Of a stretch of DNA of 64,000 nucleotides, positions 36,949-47,869 are shown one piece after another; the stretch's first letter is position 1; the number at the start of each line of letters is the position of its first letter. Made by a program: the position numbers and the translations under genes. The notes below the pieces were generated by a model, which did not search any database, was not told the origin of the DNA, and saw only the letters and a program-made list of their open reading frames with translations. The DNA is from Cyathus striatus. Its lineage: Eukaryota > Basidiomycota > Agaricomycetes > Agaricales > Nidulariaceae. The DNA is taken from contig JAOVFP010000013.1 in the NCBI GenBank assembly GCA_025738555.1, positions 1,736,001 to 1,800,000 on the forward strand. The letters run 5' to 3'.

Positions 36949-37900
36949 CTAACCAGCCACATCAATGAAGCTGGTAAGTTCTACATCATCGGATGGGGCT
37001 CTAGAACATTGGTCCACGGAAGCGTCTTCGTCTATTTGAAGGAACCCTTTAATCAATCTGCATGTCTGTCAAGTAATAATGGTTCGATAGTCATACAAAT
37101 TCAACTGTCGGTATAAAATATAAGTACGCATCATTATGGGGGATATTATCAGCATCCAACTAGAAGTCGCGTTAAGACGAGGTAATTAAATGGGGTTGAA
37201 AACGTACATGAAAGAGAAGCATGTTATTGCTGCGCGAGCAGCCTGGACTGATGGTAATATCAAAGCAACTGCAGATAGCACTGTGTAAATGGGCAATCGT
37301 TTTCTATACGAACATGAAATAAGCAACTCACGAGACATACCGATCATGAGAGCAAAAAACCCTCCATCGTCTCGAACGACTTTACCAACAATATTCGCGT
37401 ACTGAGCCGCGACGCTCAGCTTGGTGAGGGCTAACGTCAATATGATCGTTTCCGCGGCAATCATCCATATCCTATATGTACCGGAATCAGGCAACATATA
37501 AATAAACAGACTAAACGAGTGATGGCCTTCCCAGATCGAAGCATACTCGAAGTCGCGTGCTTTAGGTTGATACATCGTCGTGGTGCGGAAACCACCAAGT
37601 ATACATGGTTGACCCAGCCGTCGCACTTGGTAGTATGAATAGCAGAATTCCGATTTTCAGGTCCTTCCGATGCAGAGCGTACACTATTATACATATTCAA
37701 TCCCTGCACTCATGATATAGTGATATTCCTATGCTCGAATTGAAAAGTACTGGCATGGTCATAGAGGAGGATGATCAAGGCACCCACTGGGATATAATCA
37801 TTAGCTTTCGAAGGTTCCCTTGTGAGCACAGCAATTCGGTGTTACTCACATACAGAACAATTGCGAAGAAACACCGGAGTTCACAGATGAATTGATGACC
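36949..37900 (-). pseudogene. family copy E, exons 3-4 deleted and frameshifted
   Basis: Nearly identical to copy G in its 3' half: TCRLIKGFLQIDEDASVDQ with tail DVELTSFIDV (TAG at 36949), YRIWMIAAETIILTLALTK and VVRDDGGFFALMIG. Exon 5 lacks one G (gtatcaacc versus gtatgcaacc in G), which leads to a stop. At about 37720-37735 the intron-4 sequence runs straight into exon-2 sequence (ctcgaattgaaaagtactgg), so exons 3 and 4 are gone. Exon 1 remains only as 'gcgaagaaacac' without a usable ATG. A clear pseudogene. Confidence 0.85.
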
Positions 37901-37905
37901 AGTAA

Positions 37906-38389
37906 ACGATATGTAAAATGTTAACCCCCGATAGTGGTGAAACGTTCCACTACTGCCAGCCATGCGACCGCCGTACCTTAAGGTCGTTAGACACAATAAT
38001 AAAGATCACAGAAGAGCATCGGAGATCGAGTGAAACGATTCGAGAAGACATGATTCGAGAGCCTTTTAACAGAAGAGACAAAACATTATTTCTAGAGTCC
38101 TAGGTACCTGGTACACTGGATGTCGACTTGAGATATTCAATTGCAAGCGTTTGGTATCCTTTCTTGTGGAGGCGCGCTGTGGTTGCATGAATTCCGTGAA
38201 TATGAGCAGAAAGAAGGTTGAATCATTGATACGTTACATCCCGCGATCTCCCGAAACATTAAATTAGAACGGAAAATAAAGGTACTCGTTCGTTGGGCCT
38301 ACGTAGAACCTTCCCCGTATTCCAGCTCAAAGCACGTTCCGCAGTGTCCAGAAACATTGATTAGAATGGAAATAAACGCAGTCATTCTT
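37906..38389. other. spacer between duplicated units
   Basis: No supported gene. Contains two diverged occurrences of an 'cgaaacattaaattagaacgg' / 'gaaacattgattagaatgg' stretch about 100 bases apart. Confidence 0.4.
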
Positions 38390-38504
38390 TGTGCCTATCC
38401 ACAGCAAGCCCGCTCAAGAGTTCTATACAACACCGTCTGCGAACTAGTCAAAACATAACATTTTAGATGAAAAATTGGGCTACATAGTACTTTACTGAGA
38501 CCTA

Positions 38505-39776
38505 CTACATGCCAATGAAGCTGGTTAATTCTACATCGCTTATAGATTCCCTTGAATGATCTATAGAAGTTTCTGTTTCAAGGAATCCTTCAATAAGCCT
38601 ACATGTCTATGAAAAAGGGGCGGGTGAGTGAGACAGTTGGTGTGTACAGTTATATATTCTCACCACAATGGGGACGATGGTCAGAGTCCAGCTGCAGGTT
38701 ATTATAAAGCTGTAAGGGAAATTTGAAATTTGAAGCGAAATAGAAGTTCAAACATACACTAAGGAAAAGGTTGCAAACGTCGAGCGAACAGCTTTGAGGG
38801 ACGGTAGGATCAAAGGGATAGCAGTAGCTTCGTACATAAGCGGCTGTAAGGTTCAGTTACAGTATCATAATTAGTTTAACATACCGACCATGAAAACAAA
38901 AACCCCTCCCCCATCTCGAGCCACTCTACCAACAATATGTACATATTGAGTTGCAATTTTGGCGAGGGTTAATATCAGAACGATCAACTCTTCAGCAATA
39001 ACACATATTCTATATGCAGCATCAAATCAGGTAACATAAAAACCAGACTAAACAAAGAAACTTTCCCAAACCGAAGCAAGCTAGAAGGGATATCTTCGAG
39101 GCTGCATATATCATCATAACATGTATAAGGATAACATAACCACCAAGCATGCACGCATAAGCCATTCACTCCGACTAGTAATGTGGCTAGCAACATTCCG
39201 ACTTTAAAGTCTTTTCGATACAAAGCGTAGACTATATTATGCAAAGTCAATCACTGGAGCGTAAGATACAGTGATTACATACCTCTCAACATTACAATTA
39301 CATGCAAGAAAGTTCCCAGGACGACAACTGACGAAATTAGAAATGTAAACCAGTAGCGGCATAGCGATGGATTAATGGGTGCATCATACAGCTTTGTGAA
39401 CAACAAGGCGACGTTCACGCTTATTTTCTATCACTTAGGCGTTTATAAACACTGATAATCTTTTAAAACATACGTTTGTATGATGAGGCCTAAATAGCGG
39501 CTGCAGATGTACAAAGATTTAACAGTTGTCAACGACCACCTTAGTTTATCTCCATTAACAAGGCACAGCACAGCTAAGAAAACACAACTTGCACACACCT
39601 CCAGATACATTCACATTCGAACTGAAAAGTACTGGCGTGGTCTAATATTTGAACTACTAATGCAGCCACTGGGATATAACCGCTATCAGCTTTTACTTAA
39701 TCATTGAACGACAACGATACTTACAGCAAGAACTATTGCGAAGAAATACACTAGGCTGTAGATTCAGTGTGTCCAT
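38505..39776 (-). CDS. DUF6533-like seven-helix membrane protein, family copy F
   Basis: ATG at 39776 (MDTLNLQPSVFLRNSSC). Exon 2 has LDHASTFQFECECIW; exon 3 VKSLYICSRYLGLII; exon 4 RYWFTFLISSVVVLGTFLHV; exon 5 VYALYRKDFKVGMLLATLL; exon 6 ICVIAEELIVLILTLAK, two residues shorter than in other copies, then VARDGGGVFVFMV. Tail TCRLIEGFLETE and DVELTSFIGM, with TAG at 38505. All exons are open. It is the duplicate of copy D. The K to E change in TCRLIEG and the shorter tail are private to this copy. Confidence 0.75.
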
Positions 39777-39862
39777 CTTTATGTCGGAATTCGATCTTCA
39801 AGGGCGACCAATGGAACTTTAAATTGGGTCCATTTAAATGGTAGGGATTGAATAGATCAAGA

Positions 39863-39906
39863 ATAGATACTTATCCTCGTTGGGATATGTATGTTCAGGG
39901 ACATCG
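39863..39906 (-). promoter_or_regulatory. shared upstream block of copy F
   Basis: Minus-strand reading CGATGTCCCTGAACATACAT, then CCCAACGAGGATAAGTATCT. About 90-130 bases before the ATG. Confidence 0.55.
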
Positions 39907-40388
39907 ATAAAATAGTACGGTTGCGGCGGCGTTGTCGCTAACGTAAAGGCATACCAAGTAATAAGTGCTTTTCTACAGATTTTAACGCTTTTAAGAAACC
40001 TAAAACGACTTCCACTTGCGTGTCAAGCTCTGTAGGCATCAACTTTCCATCAACATCAATCAGCCCTCAAATAAAATGTGCTGATATGTAGGAGGCTAAA
40101 GAATCTGAGACTTAAAATTTCCCCGGGTTCCGAGCATCACGTAACACATACCACGTACTAACTTTGTATATGTTATCTCCAATGAATTAAACATTAAACC
40201 GAACCAGCGATATTTCTTCATCACTAATAACTTCACATTTCAGGCGCCTAGTCTCTCAAAATACCTCACGACTGTAGCAGACAGTCAGAGCTCACTTCCA
40301 AACTCCATCACCCGGCCTTCCGTTAAGTAGCTGAAGAATAAGGTTTTAAATGATAACACAGGGCTACGTCGTAATAATGAATGTACTC

Positions 40389-41653
40389 CTAACCAGCCAC
40401 GTTGATGAAGCTCGTAAGTTCTACATCATTGTCTGAAACTCTAGAACATTGGTCCACGGAAGCGTCTTCATCGATTTGAAGGAACCCTTTAATCAATCTG
40501 CATGTCTGGCAATTAATAAAGGTTCGATGGTCATACAATTTCAGCTGTCGGTATCAAAAATAAATGCGCACCATAACGGGAGATATTGTCAGCATCCAAC
40601 TGAAAATCATCTTAAGATGAGATACATAATTAAATGGGGGCGAAAACGCACATGAAAGAGAAACTTGTTATTGCTGCGCCAACAGCCTGGACTGATGGTA
40701 AGATCAAAGCGACTGCGCATAGTGCTATGTAAATGGGCAATTATTTTTGATAAGAACACGAAATACGAAAGTTAATAGACATACCGATCATGAGAGCAAA
40801 AAACCCTCCGCCGTCTCGAACAACTTTTTCAACAATATTCGTGTACTGAGCCGCGACGTTCATCTTGGCGATGGTTAGTGTCAATATAATCGTTTCCACA
40901 GTAACCATCCATATCCTATGTGTACCGGAATCAGGCAACATATAAATAAACAGACTAAATGAGGAATGACTTTCCCAAATGGAAGCATACTCGAAGTCGC
41001 GTGCTTAAGGTTGCATACGTCGTCGTGGTGCGGAAACCACCAAGTATATAGGGTTGACCCAGCCATTGCAATTAGTATTATGAATAGCAGAATTCCGATT
41101 TTCAGGTCCTTCCGATGCAGAGCGTATACTATTATACATAGTCAATCCCTGCACTCATGATATAGTGATAACATACCTCGTAGCATAACAATTGAATGCA
41201 TCATAGTTCCCTGTATAGTACACGCTGTGATTAAAAACCTGGTCCACTGTCGACATAGCAATGGATCAATGGGTGCCTGATGCAGCTTAGTGAACAGCAA
41301 GGCCGCATTCACGCTTGTAAATTGTTATTCGTGCTCGGCATCTGATATAAGATTTTTAAAACCATACATTTGGCATATGAGGCTTGAGTATCGACAGAAA
41401 ATATACACAAATTTGATAGGTGTTAGAGAACGCCTTGACTTGAGCATATTAATACAACGTAAAGTTCTTGGATACCCATGCACTTACTTCCAGATACAAT
41501 TATATTCAAACCAAAAAGTAATGACGTGGTCGTAGACTAGCACCACCAACGCAGCTACTGGAGTATATCTATTAGCTCAGAGGAACCAAAGCGACTGACA
41601 ATTGACTCACGGCAAGAACAATTGCGAACAAAGACACTCGGATAGATGTCCAT
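40389..41653 (-). CDS. DUF6533-like seven-helix membrane protein, family copy G
   Basis: ATG at 41653 (MDIYPSVFVRNCSC), GTGAGT donor. Exon 2: LVYDHVITFWFEYNCIW (about 41490-41555). Exon 4: NAALLFTKLHQAPIDPLLC followed by a span ending IVMLRG. Exon 5: VYALHRKDLKIGILLFIIL, ending DDVCNLKHATSSMLPFGK. Exon 6: YRIWMVTVETIILTLTIAK and VVRDGGGFFALMI. Exon 7: LILPSVQAVGAAITSFSFM. Tail: TCRLIKGFLQIDEDASVDQ, DVELTSFINVAG and TAG at 40389. All exons are open. Intact partner of pseudogene E. Confidence 0.75.
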
Positions 41654-41729
41654 CTTCTTTTGCTGAAGACCTTGGGCATTTGAAGGAAGTCTATTGAAGC
41701 ATCTTTTAAGCACTAGGAGTAAATCAGAA

Positions 41730-41772
41730 ATTAGAAATCTTTTAGAATCTTAGGGAAGGTTCAGGGACATCT
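41730..41772 (-). promoter_or_regulatory. shared upstream block of copy G
   Basis: Minus-strand reading AGATGTCCCTGAACC then a weaker second half (ttccctaagattc). Core about 105-120 bases before the ATG. Confidence 0.45.
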
Positions 41773-42487
41773 AAGGTCGACATATCAAAGAGTCCCAAGC
41801 AGTACCTGAGTCAAACCTGAGTAGTATAGTAAAACTTACAAGTGGCGTGAAGTTTGAACCTACTGTATGTTTCCCCTTGATTCCTTGTTTTCCTTGCATT
41901 GCGTGTAATTTATGTAGTTCCCCAAGAAACCGCCCCTACAAATGAAGATTGGAGAAAATAAGAGGTTGTTGTTAATAGTTACAATACAAGACTACAGTAC
42001 CTGCCAAATACATAAGCTTGTACTATGAAGTACTTACCACAGTGGCTACCAACACTGCCAAGGCAGCCAAGCAACGTTGTTCCGAATGCAAACCAATGCA
42101 GATTCCAACAGATTCCAGCCTCTTCGGAGCCTTTCCGCAGTCACTTAGTACTTGCCCAAAACAAAGGAGTGTTCGGCGGATCATAGTTTGTAAAAAGTTA
42201 TGACGCGGATGTACGAAAGACCTGAAGTTACAAAAGAGTGGGGTTCACTTCAAAAAAGACACTCACTTCAAAGCGCTCACCAAAACCCAAACAACTATGT
42301 ATTTGAATTGACATTCCCAGTGCTCACATTATCTCCAAGAGAAAAATAATAGTTAATCGAACCAGTGGCAGTAATACTTAAGTGATACAGAAACAGAGAG
42401 GAAAGAAATACAGTTAAAATTCCACCAATACCATTCACCCGCAGGCCCAATTTAATGTTACTCCACTTTACCTCAAACCCACAATGC
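41773..42487. other. intergenic stretch, nothing recognised
   Basis: Between family copy G and the eIF4E gene region. No coding frame supported. Confidence 0.4.
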
Positions 42488-42573
42488 TTACTTCCGTGCT
42501 CCAGTGGCACTAGGTCCAGCACCTGCCTTCCACCCGCCGATCGAGCCCATCCCGAAGCTGCCAAATGCAGCTC
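42488..42573 (-). CDS. candidate terminal exon of the eIF4E gene
   Basis: After a CAG acceptor the frame reads AAFGSFGMGSIGGWKAGAG, then PSATGARK and TAA at 42488. Glycine-rich C-termini of this style occur in fungal eIF4E-like proteins, and the splice phase fits a donor at 44211 in the upstream gene. The intron would be 1638 bases, far longer than any other here, so the link is uncertain. It could instead belong to an unrecognised separate gene. Confidence 0.35.
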
Positions 42574-44203
42574 CTGACGCAGGTCCAGCAGAGTGTGGTT
42601 GGTCCTGGGGGGATGTTACACCTAGAGGAGCGGAGTTAGTTTCCGTACGTGACCAAGGAAGAACAGGAAGGTAAAAAGGTTAAAGGAGTGTGAATAAGAA
42701 AGGAGGAAAGAAATAGCAACCAGAAGGAATCATCGAAACAGCGACGGTCGTAAAAGACCCTACATTCTCTCCCCACACCGGCCCAGAAAAGCCGTACGAG
42801 TGAAAAAACTGTTCACAGAACGCGACTACGTCTACCGATCCTGCCCATATCCCAGGGCGGAGGGGATGGGAAATGCACACCACCATCTCCGACAAAACCC
42901 CATGCTCGACCCCACACCCACGCCAAATCCCGAGTCATAGACGAAGGGCGTAACACGAGTGATGCTGAAACAGGAGAAAGGGAGTATACATGGTCAAGTG
43001 TCCGGACCAGAGCGCAGTTATGGACTTGTCGTGAACCACCTGTATTGTCCGTAGAACAGCGAGTAGGGGCGCTATCCAGCGGGAACTGCTGAGCGGATCT
43101 GGCGTAGGAGGCACGGCCTGTGCGTCCCAAGCAGAAGCAACGCTGCGAGTGACCAATTCCACCTCCTGAGCTAAACTAACACCTCACGCCACCTTGTGCA
43201 TATAACGACCGACCACAGCGCGCTCGAAACCTCCCAAGCATGAAATGCCAACGCAGCAGCGTTTCAGTCCGCACAACATGGCTGGGACAGAACACGGCCC
43301 AAGTCGTCCTGATACCGACATCCCGAGCAGGTACAGACGCGAACGGTAGTGCCAACGCAGTGGAAAATTGAGGGCGTAGATAGCACTGTGGTGAACCAAA
43401 TCATACATGCCCCTGCACCCAAGCACAGGCGAACAGAAGGTGAGTGGTATGGCAGGCCCGTACTCGAGCAGATGGCCAAAGCAGTATATCGCTGCGGTGG
43501 ACTACCCCCGTTCAAGTGCGGCTTTTGAAAGTATACGCACTACGAATGACCAGCTACACCGCCTGCACCCATCAACGAGCTGCGGCATCGCTAAGCAAAC
43601 CGCAGAGCAAAATCGTTGAGGCCGAGGGCGTATTCCCGCAGAGAAGAAGTGCACAGCCGCAGAACAACAAGGATCCTCCTAAGTCGCAAAGCGTACTCGA
43701 GAAGACGTTCGAATCATGAACGGGACCAGCTACACCTGCCCCTTCCAGTCAACCCAAGCATGCAGGGTCAAGCTGTGAAGATGGAAACACTCCACCACAG
43801 TATGCATACGCACCCGCGCCTGCACCGTGCGGTGATGTCCAGATTCCAACTGAAGTGAATGAGTAGAGCTGCGCGCTCGAGCGGGGAGCAACACAAACCT
43901 GCGACCGCCGTTCACCCAGGAACACAGTGCCACACAAACCACATCCCCGCCCATGATCTTTCCAGAGAAAGAATAGACGATAAGCTATGCACGATACAGC
44001 ACACATCAAACCGCATCATCACCACACCAACCAAACGCCGAGCGTTCCATATCAGCCTCCGGACAAAATACAGATACCCACAGCCACACATTCATCAAGA
44101 ACATCCACCGCCCAACCAACCCCCCCAATCCATAAATCAAAGAATATCGCAAAAAGGTCCATAAAACTCAAGAATACAAAAGAAAAGTAATAGATAAAAA
44201 GAA
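42574..44203. other. GC-rich interval with degenerate short repeats
   Basis: Lies between the eIF4E body and the candidate last exon. On the minus strand several pieces resemble 'ggtgcaggcggtgtagctggt' (about 43400, 43575, 43730 and 43820), spaced roughly 100-200 bases apart. No domain is recognised. It may be a long intron that received inserted sequence, or a separate unknown transcript. Confidence 0.4.
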
Positions 44204-45645
44204 TTACGAACCTCCAGAACCGAACTGACTCATCGACCTCGTCGCGGCATGGCCTCCAGCCCCAGCGCCGGGGGCCCCAGGACCCGTAGCGAAATTCGAG
44301 CGGTACGAGGTAGGCGGGAGCGCCTGAATCGTGACGAACTTGTTTGGTGGTGGATGGTCATCGCTATTATACTACACAAAGGTATCAGCACCACTCTCAA
44401 CGTAAAAAAAGAGAACAGAAAGGACAAACCTGGAACTCAAGACCAATATTATCAGCCTCACTAACATCCAAAAGCTTAACCAACCTCCTCCCAATAGCAT
44501 TCAACTTTTCCACATCATCCTTTCCCCTAGTCCACACCTGAATCCTATCAACCTTGCCCCGTAAACTAACAACAGCACCACAAATCTCATCGCCCTCCTC
44601 CAACTCCTCACCCACAAGCGCCATAGCAAGCCAACTCCAACTGCGATCCAACAAAGTCGGATTATTGCGCATCGTCAAGACCCACTTGCCACCACTCGCA
44701 TTGGCGGGATCCTCCCACATGGGTTTGATGCCTGATTTGAAGAGGTGGTAGTTGGATTGTTTTTCGAGTTGGGAGGGCGGTTTGAGCCAGTTTAGGTATC
44801 GGCAGAATGTTTCGACTGTTTTGAATTCGCCTACTATTGTTAGGCCTGCTTCGTATTCTGTTGTGTCGGGTGGGTGGAGGGCGGAGAGGGGGCGTTTGGA
44901 TCTGCTGTTCCGGGGGCGGACCCAGGGGCGGTGGGTGTTGAACTCGAGGGAAGAGATGAGGCGGGTGTGTATGGGTATTTCGCTTTTGTGTCGTAGTAGA
45001 TCGTCCTACATCCATCATCATCAATCAAAACGATACAACACAACAAAGAAAATAAAAAAGAACGCACCACCCAAACTGTAACGGATGCTCAGCAGGCTTC
45101 ATCTGCACACCCGGAGTCTTAGGATCCTCAACAAGCGGAGGCTCAGGAGGCATCGCAGACCCATCCACACTAATCGTCCTGCGCGTCTTTGCCAATCGCG
45201 CCGTAATCGCCTCGAGGGAAGGTACATTCTTATACCCAATTGGCATTTTACTCTTCTTCACCTCTTTTCCCTCTCCATTGGCACCAGGATTGGCATCATG
45301 AGTAGCAGCATCAATAGCTTCACTAATTTCATTCAGTCTCTCGACTTTATCCTTCGTCAACTTGTCCCCGCCAGCCTCGCTCGTGGGCGTGCTCGGGTCC
45401 TCCTCGTTCGGAGGGGAGGTAGTGAGCGCTGAAGGCGATGTGCTCCTTGTCTCGGGGGGCTGGACAGCCACGCTGTCCTGCGTGGATGCCGCGGTGGATA
45501 GGGAGGTATTAGAGCCTGTGCGGAGGAAGGAGGCAGCGAGACGTGGGCGGGGTGCTGCTAAGCCTGAGGGGGCGCTGGACGCTGGATTCATGTGGGCTGC
45601 TATTTGATTGAGGGAGGGGAGGCGGGTGGATTTGCTGGTTGACAT
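44204..45645 (-). CDS. eIF4E-family cap-binding protein
   Basis: Binds the mRNA 5' cap in translation initiation or its repression. I chose the ATG at 45645 (MSTSKSTRLPSLNQIAAHMN); an upstream in-frame ATG at 45726 is possible. A long serine/proline-rich leader ends EHPLQFGW, then after an intron TIYYDTKAK, FKTVETFCRYLNWLKPP, GIKPMWEDPANASGGKWVL, RSWSWLAMALVGEELEEGDE, ICGAVVSLRGKVDRIQVWTR and DNIGLEFQ, then YNSDDHPPPNKFVTIQ. The tryptophans of HPLQ..W and PMWED and the E-E of the cap pocket are present. The C-terminus is glycine-rich, with a TAA at 44204 unless spliced onward to 42573. Between YDTKAK and DTTEYEAGL the frame changes by one base without a usable intron (about 44880-44960, near runs of five C), suggesting a sequencing error or a real frameshift. 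Confidence 0.8.
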
Positions 45646-46869
45646 GGCTGGTTTGTGGTGGTTGTGGTCAGAGTGGCGAGGAGGGTAGGGGAAGAGGGAG
45701 GAAGAGTGCCAGATGGACGACGACACTGCTTTGATTTGATTGGCTGTGTCTTTTGATGGGTTGTGTTATCGCGACTTGTGTGATTACATCATACCCCTTG
45801 CCCGACGTTTGTATGACGATGTTGAAGCTCTACCACGCCACAATGTTCAATGCAAAATTGGTTCTCGTAGTGAAGACACTAACTGATGAATCGATGACGT
45901 TGTACATACCACGCTACCAACACGCTACAATCTTGAATGCTTTGTTACTATCCACTAAAGTCAAGTGCCATGGCTGCCAATTGCATCTCGTGCACCGTCG
46001 ATGAAATACCTCATTAAACGACCCCTCAAGGCCTCAAATTCAAAATGCATTCAAGATTGAATATTGAATATTCGTCCACGACAACAGCGTCACAGCTGCT
46101 TCGGCGGCGTACCCGGAGCGGGCCATTACTAACATTTCATTTCCGAGTTCCGCTTACCAGAAATATCACAGTAAATTTAGACATATCTTGATTCAACAAT
46201 CGTTCTTACCGACCATTTTCCTATTAAAACTGCATTCGCTATAAAGTTTTATTCTATACCTCTGCCCAATGCCTATTTGCTCCCTCTCACATAACCTTCT
46301 CCCAGGTTCTTCCTTTTCGTTTGCACCACTATCTCCAAAATGAACGTTAGTCTCAGCATCAGGACATTTTCTTTCACCTTCCCTACGGAGCTCAGAACAT
46401 AAATGCCGGGCCCGCTCAACTAACGCTCACATCAACAAATCAAATTGTTTCGTAACCTTCATCCCGAGCCACAATTCCAGACGTTGCTGCGAAACGCGAG
46501 CAGGCTCCATTGAATTAATTTCAAATAATCATAAATGTCAATGCTCTCCTAATACTTATGGACCATGGTGGATTAAAATCTGGAGTTCATCTTACGCGCA
46601 GCCTAGAGCCATTTCTATTGAAGTACGCCTGGAGAGCGCCTGACCTTTTTTTGAGCCATACCACACGAACTGCGTCTTCACAGAACAACATCATTATACA
46701 TTTTGCTCTCGTACACAATCGGCCTCCTCTAGTAACTGCGCTGTAAAATTGCCTCCCAATACCTAGCCCACCCCTCCAAAGGATCGTGCAACTTCGCAAG
46801 GGACTTGGCTAGATTAGCCTCGATCCGGGACCTACCCCAGAAATTACCAAGCCACTAAGCTACACCATC
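45646..46869. other. intergenic stretch with a diverged repeat
   Basis: No gene supported. The part from about 46390 to 46540 matches about 47345-47480 (see repeat entries). Confidence 0.4.
46390..46540. repeat. diverged direct repeat flanking the tRNA, left copy
   Basis: Contains 'cccgctcaactaacgctcacatcaac', 'aaatcaaattgtttcgtaacc' and 'gctgcgaaacgcgagcag', followed by 'attgaattaatttc'. Matches 47345-47480 in the same order. Confidence 0.5.
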
Positions 46870-46955
46870 GGCCTGGTGGTCTAGTAGTATGATTCCTTCT
46901 TAGGGTAATAATTACCATCTGGAGGAGGTCCCGGGTTCAATTCCCGGCCAGGCCC
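46870..46955 (+). tRNA. tRNA-Pro (AGG) with a 14-base intron
   Basis: The acceptor stem GGCCTGG pairs with CCAGGCC at the 3' end. The T arm is CCGGG-TTCAATT-CCCGG. The anticodon stem CCTTC pairs with GGAGG, with one T-G pair. The loop TTAGGG...T gives anticodon AGG at the usual place, interrupted one base after the anticodon by 14 extra bases (taataattaccatc), the standard intron position. The mature product would be charged with proline. Confidence 0.9.
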
Positions 46956-46972
46956 ATTTCCATAAAGTATAC

Positions 46973-46977
46973 CTTTT
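46973..46977 (+). terminator. RNA polymerase III stop (TTTTT)
   Basis: First run of five T after the tRNA-Pro gene, 17 bases beyond its end. Confidence 0.7.
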
Positions 46978-47344
46978 TCAAGAGACAGACAACGAGCCTT
47001 TTTGCTCGATTTATTCAGCTGCAGCCTACTACTACGTAGACTATCGCGGAGCGTTGCAGGAGTTTATAAATAAATGTTTATGCCCGGTGTCTCCGAAATC
47101 TGGATGCCATAATATGTAGATATTTTCTCAAGGTCATTTCCGACTTTCGAACGCGTAATAAGTTGATCCGGATCCATACAGCCACCTCCTTCATCAGAAT
47201 CGTTCTCGAATCGCTCCCGTTGACCACGACAATATGCCTTTTACTTATTAACGTTCCGAGTCATTATAATGCCCGGTCAAGTACCGAATTCTATCCATTT
47301 GCTCTAATAGCTTGGTCTACGCATTTCAATTTTCAACTTTAAGA

Positions 47345-47480
47345 CATTGGACCCGCACTCACATCAAAATCAAATCGCTTCGTAACCACTTCGCAACCAT
47401 GTTATTTCAACGTTTCCGCTGTATGCCGCGAAACATTGACCAAACGGCATTCAGGCTTGATTGAATTGATTTCTTAACCA
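47345..47480. repeat. diverged direct repeat flanking the tRNA, right copy
   Basis: Contains 'cccgcactcacatcaaaatc', 'aaatcgcttcgtaacc', 'gccgcgaaacattgacc' and 'ttgaattgatttc'. Confidence 0.5.
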
Positions 47481-47723
47481 GTTCTTGTATAATGCTGCGG
47501 CCAACAACTGTTCACGCGGAAGGTCGCGAGTGGCGAGAGGTCGCATGGACTTTTTATTCTCATTCAAGCCTTCCAGCTTCAATTTTCAAATTCAAACGTC
47601 AAGGCGACGTAAAAGTCTTAGTTAGCAGGCTATGCACATTGCAAGTGCTATTCACCCCACGGATGCAGTTAAGCACATACCAAGTACATACTAATCTATT
47701 TCTGAACACTAAAGTATCAATCA

Positions 47724-47738
47724 AAATTTCCCTGACAG
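47724..47738 (+). promoter_or_regulatory. shared upstream block of copy H (first half)
   Basis: Reads AATTTCCCTGACAG, about 135-145 bases before the ATG. Only the first half of the family block is clear. Confidence 0.45.
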
Positions 47739-47869
47739 CTTATGAAATAGGTGATCGACTCAGTTCCCAGTTCTTATAAAAACAACGAAGTGTGTTGTTC
47801 TTGCATCTCAACTTGAGGCATTGACCCAGCGGTGAACCATTCACACGCTTGGATTGAGCTCGGCCAGAT

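Larger units (their letters stand above)
34400..37905. repeat. segmental duplication, unit 1 (copies D and E)
   Basis: The order of genes and spacers matches unit 2 at about 38390-41660: the 'acattttagatg.aaattg.gctac' stretch, copy D/F, the 'gcatcacgt..cacataccacgtac' spacer, 'ccaaactccatcacccggccttccg', then copy E/G. The two units are direct repeats. Unit 1 has a longer spacer (about 36000-36850). Confidence 0.8.
38390..41660. repeat. segmental duplication, unit 2 (copies F and G)
   Basis: Direct repeat of unit 1 (34400-37905). Here both genes are intact, showing what copy E lost. Confidence 0.8.
46978..47869. other. intergenic stretch, right copy of the tRNA-flanking repeat inside
   Basis: No gene supported; the repeat copy is at about 47345-47480 and the upstream block of copy H near 47725. 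Confidence 0.4.
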
